A DNA stretch of 64,000 nt from Paramuribaculum sp. (GCA_022511125.1 JAFLSD010000005.1:124001-188000), one strand, 5' to 3'. Positions 1 through 9,500 are shown, counted from the stretch's first letter. Numbers and translations are program-made. Notes: generated from the sequence alone by a model not told the origin.

Positions 1-756
1 ATTGAAACTCCTTTCAGCGAGCAGGAATATAAGAACCTCTCGAAAGAAGATATAATCGAAAAGATTCACGCCGCAGCCATAGAAGCTTTCGATAGAAAAA
101 GCGCCCGAATAATCGAAGTGGCAATGCCGGTCATTAAAGACTGTGTGGAAAACAGAGGCATGGATTCAATGATCCTTGTGCCCATCACCGATGGAAAGCG
201 GATTTTTAACCTTCCGGTTAATATCATGGACGCTTACAACAATGAAGGGAAGCCGATTGTCAAGGAATGGCATAAGGCAATACTTCTCGTTTCCATTGAT
301 GAACTATGGAAGGAGCATTTAAGAGAGCTTGACCAATTACGTCAGTCTGTTCAAAACGTTAGTTATGAACAGAAAGATCCTTTAGTAATTTATAAGGTTG
401 AATCGTTCCATCTATTCGAACAGATGCTTAATAATCTTAACATAAAGGTTATTTCGGCATTGATGAGAGGTCAGATTTATATTCAACAACGACCGCAATC
501 TGATACGTCTAACCCGGCTCAACGTCCTCAACCTGAAGTTCAGAGAGCAATCCCGCGACGGGAAAATCCTGTAAACAATTATCGAGAAAGCAGAGAGAAT
601 CTTCCTGGTGAAGCAGCCAACAGAGCGGCCGCAATGGGTGCGGGCGGTCAGAAACCGAAACCCATGCCGATAAAAGCAGAACCGAAAATAGGAAGAAATG
701 ATCCATGTCCCTGCGGAAGCGGAAAGAAATATAAAAACTGTCATGGCCGTTCATAA
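1..756 (+). CDS. secA: Protein translocase subunit SecA, C-terminal part (5' end outside window)
   Basis: The reading frame is open from base 1, so this is the last 251 codons of a longer gene; the ATG at 118 is internal. SecA is the cytoplasmic ATPase that drives preproteins through SecYEG. The visible part holds the helical scaffold (LDQLRQSV, then [12 protein letters not shown]), a low-complexity Gln/Pro/Arg linker, and the C-terminal zinc-binding tail [17 protein letters not shown], which in this family binds zinc and contacts SecB or the ribosome. The ATPase motor is not in the window. The next gene starts 24 bases downstream on the same strand. Confidence 0.96.
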   Translation: METPFSEQEYKNLSKEDIIEKIHAAAIEAFDRKSARIIEVAMPVIKDCVENRGMDSMILVPITDGKRIFNLPVNIMDAYNNEGKPIVKEWHKAILLVSIDELWKEHLRELDQLRQSVQNVSYEQKDPLVIYKVESFHLFEQMLNNLNIKVISALMRGQIYIQQRPQSDTSNPAQRPQPEVQRAIPRRENPVNNYRESRENLPGEAANRAAAMGAGGQKPKPMPIKAEPKIGRNDPCPCGSGKKYKNCHGRS

Positions 757-780
757 TAAATTAATTTATATATTTTCATC

Positions 781-1689
781 ATGAAAAATAATTCAAAACT
801 TCTCTGGGTTGCAGTAGGACTGATTGTTTTGCTCATAATAGCTATAATTTTCAGTGTATTCCAACTCACTTCACTTAAAGGCGAAGTTGAATCGGTGAAA
901 GCTGAAAAGGAACAATTGCAACTTACAAACGATCAATTACAGCTTGCCAACGAATATGAAGCAATTAATTCACAATTCGCTCAATATGAAAATCAGGCAA
1001 CTCAATTCGCAGGCGATACAATATTGGCAAAATATACTGCCGCAAAAAATAAAGTAGAACAACTTTTGAAAGAACTCAATTCGGAAAAAGTAAAAAGCCA
1101 GAAGCGAATCAATGAACTGCAGAATGAAATTGCCACTCTTCGCGGACTGCTGAAGCATTATATCGCCCAAGTTGATTCATTAGGCAAAGAAAATGCTGGA
1201 TTAAGAGCAGAGAACGAGGTGATAAAAAATGAGAATAGGAATTTATCAAATCAGGTGATGGAAGTAGAACGTCGGAACGAAACTCTCAATGAACGAATGA
1301 CGTTGGCTGAAAAACTCAATGTTACGGGAGTTTCTCTGACTGCATTGCAAAAGAACGGAAAACCTGAGAAAAAAATTACTAAAGCCAAACAACTTCTCGT
1401 AAGTTTTACAATACCACAGAACAATTCGACTCCCGTTGGGAATAAGACTATTTATCTCCGGATAATAAATCCGGAAGGTTCACTTTTAGGCAACGCGGGC
1501 AATTTCACATTTGAAGGAGGGTCGGTACCATATACAGCAAAGAAAACGATAGAATATAGCGGTGATGAAATCTCCGGTATAACGATCTATTGGGATGTAA
1601 ACACCACTCTCAATCCGGGAGACTATACAGTTGAGCTTTTTGCCGATAATTACCGCTTGGCATCGAAACATTTCACTATGACTAAGTAA
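781..1689 (+). CDS. Membrane-anchored coiled-coil protein of unknown function
   Basis: 302 residues. Residues about 7-28 form one strongly hydrophobic segment after a short basic N-terminus, so the protein is probably anchored in the inner membrane with the rest in the periplasm. Residues about 30-175 are a long heptad-rich coiled coil (many Glu, Lys, Leu, Asn, Gln). The last 120 residues look like a small beta domain (LLVSFTIPQNN, GDYTVELFADNY). I do not recognise a named family; such proteins are sometimes mislabelled SMC or ParA because of the coiled coil. The stop codon abuts the ATG of the MgtC-like gene (TAA then ATG), so the two are probably cotranscribed. Confidence 0.85.
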   Translation: MKNNSKLLWVAVGLIVLLIIAIIFSVFQLTSLKGEVESVKAEKEQLQLTNDQLQLANEYEAINSQFAQYENQATQFAGDTILAKYTAAKNKVEQLLKELNSEKVKSQKRINELQNEIATLRGLLKHYIAQVDSLGKENAGLRAENEVIKNENRNLSNQVMEVERRNETLNERMTLAEKLNVTGVSLTALQKNGKPEKKITKAKQLLVSFTIPQNNSTPVGNKTIYLRIINPEGSLLGNAGNFTFEGGSVPYTAKKTIEYSGDEISGITIYWDVNTTLNPGDYTVELFADNYRLASKHFTMTK

Positions 1690-2409
1690 ATGACATTAGA
1701 TCAATTTTTTCAAGCAATTAATTCCGTTGAAGTCACTTCCATCTCTTCAATTTTCAAACTATGCCTCAGTTTACTTCTAGGAAGCATGGTAGGACTGGAG
1801 AGAAAAAGGAAAGGTCAGATTGCAGGGATACGTACATTCGCACTTATCTCTATGGGGGCCACACTGGCAATGATTTTATCCATTTATGTCCCTCAAGAAT
1901 ATCTTGGCTTGAAAAATGGTGATCCAGGTCGTATTGCCGCTCAGGTTGTTACCGGTATAGGCTTTTTAGGTGCCGGAACTATCATCCAGATGAAAGGATC
2001 GGTAAGAGGTTTGACAACTGCAGCCGGCATCTGGATGATAGCCACAATCGGGATGGCAGTCGGTGTGGGAATGTATTGGGTGGCAATTATAGCTACTTTC
2101 TTAATTCTTGCGGTTTTAGTGGCGTTTGAACACTTCGAACATAAAATTCACGTCGGGTGGGAAACAAGAATAATCATGCTTGAGGTGGCTGCGATCGTAG
2201 AAGATATCGATTCCTATAAAAAGTGTATTTCAAAACGGCATGCCCATGTGACGAATGTTTTCGTTAATTATGATTACAAAAACCAGTGCACCAAACTCAA
2301 TCTTGTCATTTTAGCTAAAAACGATACCGATTTAATTTCGCTTATTTCTCATCTTAGGAATCTTAATGCCACAAATAGCATTACTTTAGCCAATCAGGTA
2401 AATATCTAA
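1690..2409 (+). CDS. MgtC/SapB family membrane protein
   Basis: 239 residues. The N-terminal 145 residues carry about five transmembrane segments and the MgtC/SapB signature region (GSMVGLERKRKGQIAGIRTFALISMGA; GIGFLGAGTII; VRGLTTAAGIW). The C-terminal 90 residues look like a small soluble alpha/beta domain. MgtC proteins are linked to magnesium limitation, acid stress and modulation of the F-type ATPase in other bacteria, but they are not proven transporters. The gene follows the coiled-coil gene without a gap and precedes a Kef-type antiporter by two bases, suggesting an ion-homeostasis operon. Confidence 0.88.
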   Translation: MTLDQFFQAINSVEVTSISSIFKLCLSLLLGSMVGLERKRKGQIAGIRTFALISMGATLAMILSIYVPQEYLGLKNGDPGRIAAQVVTGIGFLGAGTIIQMKGSVRGLTTAAGIWMIATIGMAVGVGMYWVAIIATFLILAVLVAFEHFEHKIHVGWETRIIMLEVAAIVEDIDSYKKCISKRHAHVTNVFVNYDYKNQCTKLNLVILAKNDTDLISLISHLRNLNATNSITLANQVNI

Positions 2410-2411
2410 AC

Positions 2412-4661
2412 ATGATTCTTCTTAGTACCGCTGCCACCGCAGAAGTCGCACAAATGAATGTCGAGAGTCTGATTTCAGATTTGGCATTCATCCTTATTCT
2501 CGGTGCCATTACTACAGTACTATTCAAGTGGATGAAGCAACCGGTAGTCTTAGGATATATTGTAGCAGGATTTTTAGCGAGTCCGAATTTCGAGTATTTA
2601 CCATCGGTCACGACAGAAGCCAATATAGAATTTTGGGCTCAGATTGGTATAGTTATCCTTCTGTTTGCCTTAGGTCTCGAATTCAGTTTCAAAAAACTTG
2701 TCAATGCCGGAGGATCAGCAGTTGTTACCGCTCTGATAATCGTAGCAGGAATGATGTGTGCCGGTTTCCTAATTGGCCATATTCTTGGTTTCAGTGGTTT
2801 GAACTGTCTGTTTTTGGGTGGTATGCTGTCAATGTCGTCAACTACGATTATCATTAAGGCGTTTAATGACCTTGGTATCCAACACAAAAAATTTGCTTCG
2901 CTTGTCTTTGCGGTTTTGATAGTTGAAGATTTGTTCGCGGTATTAATGATGGTACTTCTATCATCTATAGCCGTAAACAATAGCGTTCAAGGTGGAGAAT
3001 TACTTTTTAGCGTCACGAAACTTATATTCTTCCTCGTGATATGGTTTGCCGTAGGAGTTTTCGTTCTTCCTTCCCTTTTAAATACGACCCGCCGTTTTCT
3101 TAACAGCGAGACTCTACTAATCGTTTCTATGGGGCTGTGTCTCGGAATGGCAGTGTTCTCTGTATATTGCGGCTTCTCCTTAGCTTTAGGAGCTTTCGTT
3201 ATGGGTTCGATACTTGCAGGGACGAGTTTTGCCGAACGGATAGAAAAGGTCGTCACGCCGGTAAAAGATCTTTTCGGTTCCGTTTTCTTCATATCCGTAG
3301 GTATGATGGTAAATCCTCATATCATTTCGGAGTATTTCGGCCCTATTTTGATTCTTTCTGCTGTCGTTATAGTAGGGATGATTATTTTCGGGACTTTCGG
3401 GATGCTTATCACGGGACAAAATTTAAAAGTGGCGATAGAAGCGGGATTTTCATTAACTCAGATCGGAGAGTTCGCATTTATCATAGCAACGTTGGGCATG
3501 TCGTTGGGGGTACTCGACGCAACTATCTATCCTATAGTGGTCGCTGTGTCGGTATTGACTACGTTCACGACACCTTATTTCATAAAAATGGCGAACCCAT
3601 TCTATAATATCGTCAAGAAAATTCTCCCAAAACGATTGCATTTCCTTATCGATAGATATACGGATCAAGCTACTTCGGAAAGTGAAACTGGGAAGTTATG
3701 GAAGTCGGTAATTCAAAGATATCTATGGCGAATTTTACTTTACACTTCCGTTCTTGTCGCTATATCGTTATTATCCATAAACTGGCTGTTGCCTGAACTT
3801 CTCAAATATACACCCAAATGGGGTAGACTTATCACAGCTATAATCACTTTAGTAGCGATGTCGCCTTTCTTGCTGGCTCTTTCGACCCCGGCATCAAAAA
3901 AGACCGAAAGGAAACGTCTTTTATCAGCCAATGCGAGATTTGATGTACCCCTTATTGTCATGACTCTTTTCAGACTCGTTATAGCTCTATTGATGGTTAT
4001 ATATGTTCTGTCGAGTATATTCACTAAGACGATCGGTATTCTCATCGGACTGGCAATTTTCCTTGTGATTGTATTCGGATTTTCAAGAAGAATCAAACGA
4101 CGGATCACTCATTTCGAATCTCGCTTCCTTGACAATCTGAACGAAAGAGAATTGCGAAGGAGCGGAAAGAATAACAACATTATAGGCAATCTCCATCTTG
4201 CATACATGACAGTGTCCTACGACTGCCCTTTCGTGGGCGAGCGGTTGCAAGACTCTGACCTACGCAGAAAGTTCGGTGTCAATATAGCTTCAATCCAACG
4301 CGGCTCGATGTTCCTACCCGTACCTTCGGGCGATACACGAATTTTTCCCGGCGATATACTCGGTGTGATCGGGACAGATGATGAGATTCAGACTTTACTT
4401 CCTGAAGTGGAAATCAGGCATGACGTTGAACCGGCAAAATCCACAGGTGAATTTAAACTTACATCTGTGCAATTATCTGACACGTCATCTCTAAACGGTG
4501 TGAGTGTAGCTGATTCCCAGCTCACAAAAAAATATCAGGCTTTACTCGTAGCTATAGACAGAGACGGCGATTACATCACTCCCGACGCCTCTACAGTCTT
4601 TATGCCTCATGACATTCTATGGGTAGCCGGTGAGGAGAAAAAACTTGAACAACTTCGTTGA
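2412..4661 (+). CDS. CPA2 (Kef-type) cation:proton antiporter with RCK-C domains
   Basis: 749 residues. The first 400 residues form a CPA2 sodium/hydrogen exchanger fold with about 12 membrane segments (VVLGYIVAGFLASP; GIVILLFALGLEFSF; FSLTQIGEFAFIIATLG). Four further hydrophobic segments at about residues 435-555 follow. The soluble C-terminus holds two RCK-C (TrkA-C) type domains ending in GDILGVIGTDDEIQTL and HDILWVAGEEKKLEQL. The role is probably export of potassium or sodium in exchange for protons, controlled by ligand binding to the RCK-C domains. There is no TrkA-N (NAD-binding) domain, so it differs from classical KefB/KefC. It is two bases after the MgtC gene and 21 bases before guaA. 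Confidence 0.87.
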   Translation: MILLSTAATAEVAQMNVESLISDLAFILILGAITTVLFKWMKQPVVLGYIVAGFLASPNFEYLPSVTTEANIEFWAQIGIVILLFALGLEFSFKKLVNAGGSAVVTALIIVAGMMCAGFLIGHILGFSGLNCLFLGGMLSMSSTTIIIKAFNDLGIQHKKFASLVFAVLIVEDLFAVLMMVLLSSIAVNNSVQGGELLFSVTKLIFFLVIWFAVGVFVLPSLLNTTRRFLNSETLLIVSMGLCLGMAVFSVYCGFSLALGAFVMGSILAGTSFAERIEKVVTPVKDLFGSVFFISVGMMVNPHIISEYFGPILILSAVVIVGMIIFGTFGMLITGQNLKVAIEAGFSLTQIGEFAFIIATLGMSLGVLDATIYPIVVAVSVLTTFTTPYFIKMANPFYNIVKKILPKRLHFLIDRYTDQATSESETGKLWKSVIQRYLWRILLYTSVLVAISLLSINWLLPELLKYTPKWGRLITAIITLVAMSPFLLALSTPASKKTERKRLLSANARFDVPLIVMTLFRLVIALLMVIYVLSSIFTKTIGILIGLAIFLVIVFGFSRRIKRRITHFESRFLDNLNERELRRSGKNNNIIGNLHLAYMTVSYDCPFVGERLQDSDLRRKFGVNIASIQRGSMFLPVPSGDTRIFPGDILGVIGTDDEIQTLLPEVEIRHDVEPAKSTGEFKLTSVQLSDTSSLNGVSVADSQLTKKYQALLVAIDRDGDYITPDASTVFMPHDILWVAGEEKKLEQLR

Positions 4662-4682
4662 ATTAGATAATATAACAGATTC

Positions 4683-6206
4683 ATGACTCAAAAGATTATT
4701 ATTTTAGATTTTGGTTCCCAGACTACTCAGTTGATAGGGCGTCGCGTTCGCGAATTAAACACTTACAGCGAAATCCTTCCTTACAACAAGTTTCCTGAAA
4801 ATGATCCTTCTGTGATCGGTGTGATTCTTTCAGGTTCGCCCTTTTCAGTATACGACGCAAAGGCCTTCAAGACCGAACTCGAACCGATAATTAAGAAATA
4901 TCCGGTTTTAGGTATCTGCTATGGGGCACAGTTTATAGCATATACCCATGGAGGTGCGGTAGAGCCTGCCAATAGTAGGGAATACGGTAGAGCTAATTTA
5001 ACTGAGATTGAAGCATCGGATCCTTTGATGAAAGACATCATGCCGGGAGAACAGGTGTGGATGAGTCATGGTGATACTATAACTTCGTTACCTGAAAACT
5101 TCAAGGTAATAGCTTCGACCGAACAGGTACGCATAGCCGCTTACCGGATGATTGACGAAAAAGTCTGGGGAGTTCAATTCCATCCGGAGGTTTATCATAG
5201 CGAGTGTGGCATGACAATTCTGAAAAACTTCGTTGTAGACATCTGTGGTTCACTACAGGATTGGAGCGCCGCTTCTTTCATAGAAACGACAGTCAAAGAA
5301 TTAAAAGAGAAGTTGGGTAACGACAAAGTCGTGCTGGGATTGAGCGGCGGTGTGGACTCGTCGGTAGCAGCGGTTCTTCTTAATAAAGCGATAGGAAAGA
5401 ATCTCACTTGCATATTCGTTGATCATGGAATGCTTCGCAAAGATGAATTCAAGAAAGTGCTTAAAGATTATGAAGGATTGGGACTGAATGTAATAGGCGT
5501 AGATGCTTCCGAGAAATTTTTCTCGGAACTTGAAGGTGTAACAGAACCGGAAAAGAAAAGAAAAATTATAGGAAAAGGATTCATCGACGTATTTGATGAA
5601 GAAGCTCATAAAATCGAGGATGTGAAATGGTTGGGTCAAGGAACCATTTATCCTGACTGCATAGAATCGCTTTCAATCACCGGTACTACTATCAAAAGCC
5701 ACCACAATGTAGGCGGTCTTCCGGAGAAAATGAAATTGAAACTTTGCGAACCGCTTCGTCTCCTTTTCAAGGATGAGGTCAGAGCAGTCGGTCGTCAGCT
5801 CGGTATGCCCGAACATCTTATTTCACGCCATCCTTTCCCGGGTCCTGGACTTGCTGTCAGAATTCTTGGAGATATCACTCCGGAAAAGGTAAGAATCCTT
5901 CAAGAAGCAGACGACATTTTCATTCAAGGTCTCAGAGATTGGGGACTTTATGACGAAGTATGGCAAGCCGGAGTAATATTACTCAATGTCCTGAGCGTAG
6001 GCGTGATGGGCGATGAACGTACTTATGAGAGAGCTGTAGCTCTCAGAGCAGTAACATCGACGGACGCAATGACAGCCGACTGGGCACGACTCCCCTACGA
6101 CTTTCTCGCGGAGGTCTCAAACAAAATCATCAACAAGGTAAGAGGAGTTAATCGCGTTACTTACGACATCTCTTCAAAACCACCGGCAACAATCGAGTGG
6201 GAATAA
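4683..6206 (+). CDS. guaA: GMP synthase (glutamine-hydrolysing)
   Basis: 507 residues, the usual full length. It converts XMP, ATP and glutamine to GMP in the cytoplasm. The N-terminal class I glutamine amidotransferase has nucleophile Cys79 (GICYGAQ) and the His-Glu pair in [10 protein letters not shown]. The ATP-pyrophosphatase P-loop is [15 protein letters not shown], starting near residue 219. The C-terminal dimerisation domain ends in the typical [11 protein letters not shown]. It lies 21 bases after the antiporter gene. A separate promoter for rplY follows in the 115-base gap, so guaA is probably the last gene of the upstream unit. Confidence 0.98.
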   Translation: MTQKIIILDFGSQTTQLIGRRVRELNTYSEILPYNKFPENDPSVIGVILSGSPFSVYDAKAFKTELEPIIKKYPVLGICYGAQFIAYTHGGAVEPANSREYGRANLTEIEASDPLMKDIMPGEQVWMSHGDTITSLPENFKVIASTEQVRIAAYRMIDEKVWGVQFHPEVYHSECGMTILKNFVVDICGSLQDWSAASFIETTVKELKEKLGNDKVVLGLSGGVDSSVAAVLLNKAIGKNLTCIFVDHGMLRKDEFKKVLKDYEGLGLNVIGVDASEKFFSELEGVTEPEKKRKIIGKGFIDVFDEEAHKIEDVKWLGQGTIYPDCIESLSITGTTIKSHHNVGGLPEKMKLKLCEPLRLLFKDEVRAVGRQLGMPEHLISRHPFPGPGLAVRILGDITPEKVRILQEADDIFIQGLRDWGLYDEVWQAGVILLNVLSVGVMGDERTYERAVALRAVTSTDAMTADWARLPYDFLAEVSNKIINKVRGVNRVTYDISSKPPATIEWE

Positions 6207-6207
6207 C

Positions 6208-6238
6208 TTGTTTATTCAACAATAAATCATTAACTTTG
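6208..6238 (+). promoter_or_regulatory. Bacteroidales-type promoter of rplY
   Basis: TTG at 6208-6210 and TAACTTTG at 6231-6238 are separated by 20 bases. This matches the primary sigma promoter of Bacteroidales (-33 TTTG or TTG, -7 TAnnTTTG, spacing 19-21). The leader to the rplY ATG at 6322 is about 75 bases. Confidence 0.7.
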
Positions 6239-6321
6239 CGCCCGATTTAAGGATGCAAAATCCCCGTGTGATGGGAAATTAATCCAATTTTAATTTTTAG
6301 TAACACAACAACATTCAAAAA

Positions 6322-6981
6322 ATGAAAACATTCCAATTAACGGTTGAACCCCGTACAGATTTAGGGAAGAAAGCTGCAAAGGCTCTTCGTAAAGAAAACA
6401 AAATCCCCGTAGTTCTTAATGGTGGTGAAATAATTGAACTCCCTTACAGCGGCAAGCTCCGCGAAGGAGAGAAAGTAGTGGAAATAGGCAATGGCAAAGG
6501 TTTGATTACGACAGACCTTTATGTGACTGAAGATGCCATCCGTAAACTCGTTTATACTCCGGAAATTTTTGCCATCGAGCTTGACATCCATGGCGAAAAG
6601 AGAATGGCCGTCCTCAAAGATATTCAATTCCATCCCGTAAAGGACAATATCCTTCATATCGACTTACTTGAAGTCAGTGAGAAAAAACCTGTGACTATCG
6701 AAGTACCTGTTCGTCTCGAAGGCCATGCCGAAGGTGTTAAAGCCGGTGGTAAACTCACACTCAGCATGAAGAAAATCAAAGTAAAGGCTCCTTACACTCA
6801 GATTCCGGAACGTCTGATCATCAACGTTGATAAACTCGGTCTGGGCAAATCGCTCCAAATCGGCGAGCTTCATTTCGACGGCCTTGAACTCATGAACGCT
6901 AAGAATGCTGTGGTTTGTGCCGTTCAGCTCACTCGTGCCGCACGTGGTGCAGCAGCCGCAGCAGCCGCAGCAGCTAAATAA
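6322..6981 (+). CDS. rplY: 50S ribosomal protein L25, long CTC-type form
   Basis: 219 residues, the long form with an N-terminal 5S rRNA-binding L25 domain (residues 1-95, PRTDLGKKAAKALRKENKIPVVL) and a C-terminal TL5/CTC beta domain (about 100-190). It binds 5S rRNA in the large subunit; long forms are also called general stress protein Ctc. The protein ends in a run of nine alanines and a lysine encoded by a 9-bp tandem repeat. The gene has its own promoter at 6208-6238 and is followed by pth 11 bases later, the common rplY-pth pairing. Confidence 0.95.
   Translation: MKTFQLTVEPRTDLGKKAAKALRKENKIPVVLNGGEIIELPYSGKLREGEKVVEIGNGKGLITTDLYVTEDAIRKLVYTPEIFAIELDIHGEKRMAVLKDIQFHPVKDNILHIDLLEVSEKKPVTIEVPVRLEGHAEGVKAGGKLTLSMKKIKVKAPYTQIPERLIINVDKLGLGKSLQIGELHFDGLELMNAKNAVVCAVQLTRAARGAAAAAAAAAK
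6949..6975 (+). repeat. 9-bp tandem repeat coding an alanine tail of L25
   Basis: Three units of GCAGCAGCC (the last ending in GCT) encode nine alanines just before the final lysine of L25. A short in-frame repeat like this can gain or lose units by slippage without breaking the frame. Confidence 0.85.
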
Positions 6982-6992
6982 TCTGGTATTAG

Positions 6993-7556
6993 ATGAAATA
7001 TCTCATTGTCGGGCTTGGTAATATCGGCGACGAATATAAATCAACCCGTCATAATATAGGATTTATGATATTGGATGCTTTCGCAAAAGCGTCCAATATC
7101 TCTTTTACTACCGACAGATACGGTGATGTAGCGAAAGTCAGACTCAAAAACAAGCAACTCGTGCTTCTCAAGCCATCAACCTACATGAATCTTAGCGGAA
7201 CTGCAGTCAGGTATTGGAAAGAGAAAGAAAAAATCGAGTTAGATCATATTCTCGTGCTTGTTGATGATATCGCTCTACCATTCGGCGCGATAAGAATAAA
7301 GCCTGGCGGCAGCGATGCCGGTCATAACGGTTTGAAAAACATAACGGCTTGTCTTGGCACCGATAGGTTTCCACGTTTGCGTTTCGGCATAGGAAGTGAT
7401 TTCGCCCGCGGTCAACAGATAGATTACGTTCTCGGTGCATTTACTTTGGATCAACGTCAGATGCTTCCTGTAAGAATTGATTATGCTATTGATGCCATGA
7501 AGACATTTGTACTTTCGGGTATCGACGTGGCGATGTGCAATTACAACAACAAATGA
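6993..7556 (+). CDS. pth: Peptidyl-tRNA hydrolase
   Basis: 187 residues. It frees tRNAs from peptidyl-tRNA that drops off the ribosome. Visible signatures are GLGNIG with the substrate Asn, RHNIGF with the catalytic His, KPSTYMNLSG, VDDIALPFG with the supporting Asp, and GSDAGHNGLKNI. Length and motifs fit the bacterial Pth family. It lies 11 bases after rplY. Its stop codon overlaps a possible ATG of the next gene (ATGA at 7553-7556), so translation may be coupled. Confidence 0.97.
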   Translation: MKYLIVGLGNIGDEYKSTRHNIGFMILDAFAKASNISFTTDRYGDVAKVRLKNKQLVLLKPSTYMNLSGTAVRYWKEKEKIELDHILVLVDDIALPFGAIRIKPGGSDAGHNGLKNITACLGTDRFPRLRFGIGSDFARGQQIDYVLGAFTLDQRQMLPVRIDYAIDAMKTFVLSGIDVAMCNYNNK

Positions 7557-7558
7557 TT

Positions 7559-7999
7559 ATGGCCAAAAACGAAGAACGAGTAGACAAGTGGCTGTGGGCA
7601 ACAAGAGTTTTCAAAACACGCACTATCAGCTCGGAAGCATGCAAGAAAGGGCGTGTTGCCTTAGGAGGCGTAGCAGTCAAGCCTTCTCGGACAGTAAAAA
7701 TTGGAGATATAATTGAAGTGCGTAAACCTCCTGTTACCTATTCATTCAAAGTCGTAGGACTGACGGAAAATCGAGTCGGAGCTAAACTTGTCCCACTATA
7801 TCTCGAAAACGTAACTCCTCAAAGCCAGCTCGATCTTCTTGAAATAGTGAAAATTTCGGGTTTCATAGACAGAAGGAAAGGTCTAGGCAGACCCACGAAA
7901 CGCGAAGGTAGAGATCTTCAGAAATTCAATGAAGAAACTATGGACAACATGGGTTGGGATTTTGATTTTGACGATGATTTCTTTGATGAAGAAGAATGA
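7559..7999 (+). CDS. S4-domain RNA-binding protein, HSP15-like
   Basis: 146 residues from the chosen ATG at 7559; an in-frame ATG at 7553 is an alternative, and a GTG at 7535 lies inside pth. The S4 domain covers about residues 5-65 (RVDKWLWATRVFKTRTISSEACKKGRVALGG, then KPSRTVKIGDIIEV). In Escherichia coli, HSP15 recognises 50S subunits carrying nascent chains after a failed translation event and helps recycle them. The neighbourhood with pth supports such a rescue role. The C-terminus is highly acidic (DFDFDDDFFDEEE). It ends two bases from the converging sulfatase maturase gene, with no obvious terminator hairpin between them. Confidence 0.88.
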   Translation: MAKNEERVDKWLWATRVFKTRTISSEACKKGRVALGGVAVKPSRTVKIGDIIEVRKPPVTYSFKVVGLTENRVGAKLVPLYLENVTPQSQLDLLEIVKISGFIDRRKGLGRPTKREGRDLQKFNEETMDNMGWDFDFDDDFFDEEE

Positions 8000-8001
8000 T
8001 A

Positions 8002-9204
8002 TCAGAACTTCATTCCGTTTACAGCCGACGGAGGCATCTTTTTATCCAGCTGTTCTTTCATAAAATCCATATAGGGAGCTACATGCTCGAAAAACCTTTT
8101 ATATCCCGAACATAGATAATTTAAGCCAGGTTCACCCTTGGAGGTTACACAAAAACGATTGCGGGGACATTCTCCATTACATGCAAACAACCAACGGCAT
8201 TCCTTGCATTGAGATGGAAGAGAATTGCGTTTGTCAGCGCCAAATTTGAGCTGTCGGTCGGAACTCATCATCTCTATAATCGTAGAGTCATGAATATTTC
8301 CAAGTTTATAGTCGGGGAAAACAAAATGGTCGCAAGCATACACATCGCCATTCCATTCCATAGCTGCAGCATGCCCACATGTAGACGCCAATGTACATAT
8401 TCCAGGCAACTCACCTACCCAATTAGCCAATGTTGCATCGAAAAGCTGAATGAATATTTTTCCAACATCCTCTTTGACCCATTCGTCAAAGACACCAATA
8501 AGAAAATCGCCCCATTGTTCGGGAGTTACAGAGAAATCCATCAATTGACCGCCACGACTTACATCTGCAAGCATTCCATCTTTTAACTTTCTCTCTACTA
8601 CCGGAGTAAACTGAATGAATTTACATCCTATATTTTTGAAAAATCGGTAGAATTCCACCGGATAATCAGCGTTGTAGTCGTTGACAACTGCCAGGGCATT
8701 CCATTCTACTCCATGGCGTTGCAGCAACTTAATGCCTCTCATCACATTCATGAACGTAGATTTTCCATTAGGAGCTTTCCTATATTCATCATGAAACTCC
8801 TGCGGCCCATCAATTGAGACCCCAACAAGCCAATCGTTCTCTTTCAAAAAAAGACACCATTCATCGGTCAAAAGGGTTGCGTTGGTTTGCAGGCAATTGA
8901 TGATTTGTCTTCTTCCCCCATATATCTTCTGATACTCAATAGCTTTACGATAGAACTCAATAGGCCTGATAGTCGCTTCCCCTCCGTGCCATGTAAACAC
9001 CACTTCGGGAGTAGTCTGAGCGTTGATATACTGCTTAATAAATTCTTCGAGCGTCCTTTCCGACATGAGTTGGCGTTTAGAATCACTATAATAGTTTTTC
9101 TTTTCGAGATAATAACAATACTCGCACGCCAGATTACACGTAGAACCCACAGGTTTGGGCATCACATAGACAGGATGAGCAAAAGGATTGATCATATTTA
9201 ACAA
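8002..9204 (-). CDS. Anaerobic sulfatase-maturating enzyme (radical SAM, SPASM)
   Basis: 400 residues. It converts an active-site Cys or Ser of sulfatases to formylglycine without oxygen. The radical SAM cluster motif CxxxCxxC is Cys23, Cys27, Cys30 (STCNLACEYCYY). The C-terminal SPASM region supplies the auxiliary cluster cysteines (CTLASTCGHAAAMEW; CKECRWLFACNGECPRNR; YLCSGY), and the Asp in YACDHFVFPDYKLGN matches the conserved catalytic region of anSME. No sulfatase is encoded in the window, so it probably serves sulfatases elsewhere, for example those removing sulfate from mucin. ATG codons at 9204 and 9195 are both possible starts. Confidence 0.9.
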   Translation of the reverse strand: MLNMINPFAHPVYVMPKPVGSTCNLACEYCYYLEKKNYYSDSKRQLMSERTLEEFIKQYINAQTTPEVVFTWHGGEATIRPIEFYRKAIEYQKIYGGRRQIINCLQTNATLLTDEWCLFLKENDWLVGVSIDGPQEFHDEYRKAPNGKSTFMNVMRGIKLLQRHGVEWNALAVVNDYNADYPVEFYRFFKNIGCKFIQFTPVVERKLKDGMLADVSRGGQLMDFSVTPEQWGDFLIGVFDEWVKEDVGKIFIQLFDATLANWVGELPGICTLASTCGHAAAMEWNGDVYACDHFVFPDYKLGNIHDSTIIEMMSSDRQLKFGADKRNSLPSQCKECRWLFACNGECPRNRFCVTSKGEPGLNYLCSGYKRFFEHVAPYMDFMKEQLDKKMPPSAVNGMKF

Positions 9205-9271
9205 GTCAAGCCGGAAACTCCCGATTCACGGGAGATTCCGGCGAAGTTTATCGTTTAAAAGATTACGGCTA

Positions 9272-9427
9272 TTATTTGCTTCCTAATGAAGAACTAACAG
9301 TAAGACGTTTGCGACCTTTAGCTCTGCGACGAGCGAGTACTTTGCGACCGTCGGCTGTGAGCATTCTTTCGCGAAAACCATGTTTGTTAACTCTTTTGCG
9401 GTTAGAAGGTTGAAATGTTCTTTTCAT
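9272..9427 (-). CDS. rpmH: 50S ribosomal protein L34
   Basis: 51 residues read on the minus strand: [18 protein letters not shown] and so on, with RARRKGR-type basic C-terminus, ending SSLGSK. This is an unmistakable L34 (MKRTFQPS start, [21 protein letters not shown]). It is too short for a 60-residue ORF cutoff. A good promoter lies just upstream at 9470-9500. rnpA, its neighbour in many bacteria, is not next to it here; the sulfatase maturase follows 67 bases downstream. Confidence 0.97.
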   Translation of the reverse strand: MKRTFQPSNRKRVNKHGFRERMLTADGRKVLARRRAKGRKRLTVSSSLGSK

Positions 9428-9469
9428 TGCCGTATATTTTATTCGTTATTTGATTCTTATTTCGGAGTG

Positions 9470-9500
9470 CAAATTTACACTTTTTTTTTCAAACCGCAAA
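9470..9500 (-). promoter_or_regulatory. Bacteroidales-type promoter of rpmH
   Basis: On the minus strand, TTTG (plus coordinates 9497-9500) and TAAATTTG (9470-9477) are separated by exactly 19 bases. This is a full match to the Bacteroidales consensus, about 43 bases upstream of the rpmH ATG. Confidence 0.75.

Noticed and set aside
118..756. A 212-residue gene starting at 118
   Set aside because: The same frame is open to base 1 with SecA-like sequence, so the ATG is internal to secA.
7535..7558. GTG start for the S4-domain protein
   Set aside because: The extra residues (QLQQQ) are absent from the S4 family as I know it and lie within pth; ATG at 7559 or 7553 fits better.
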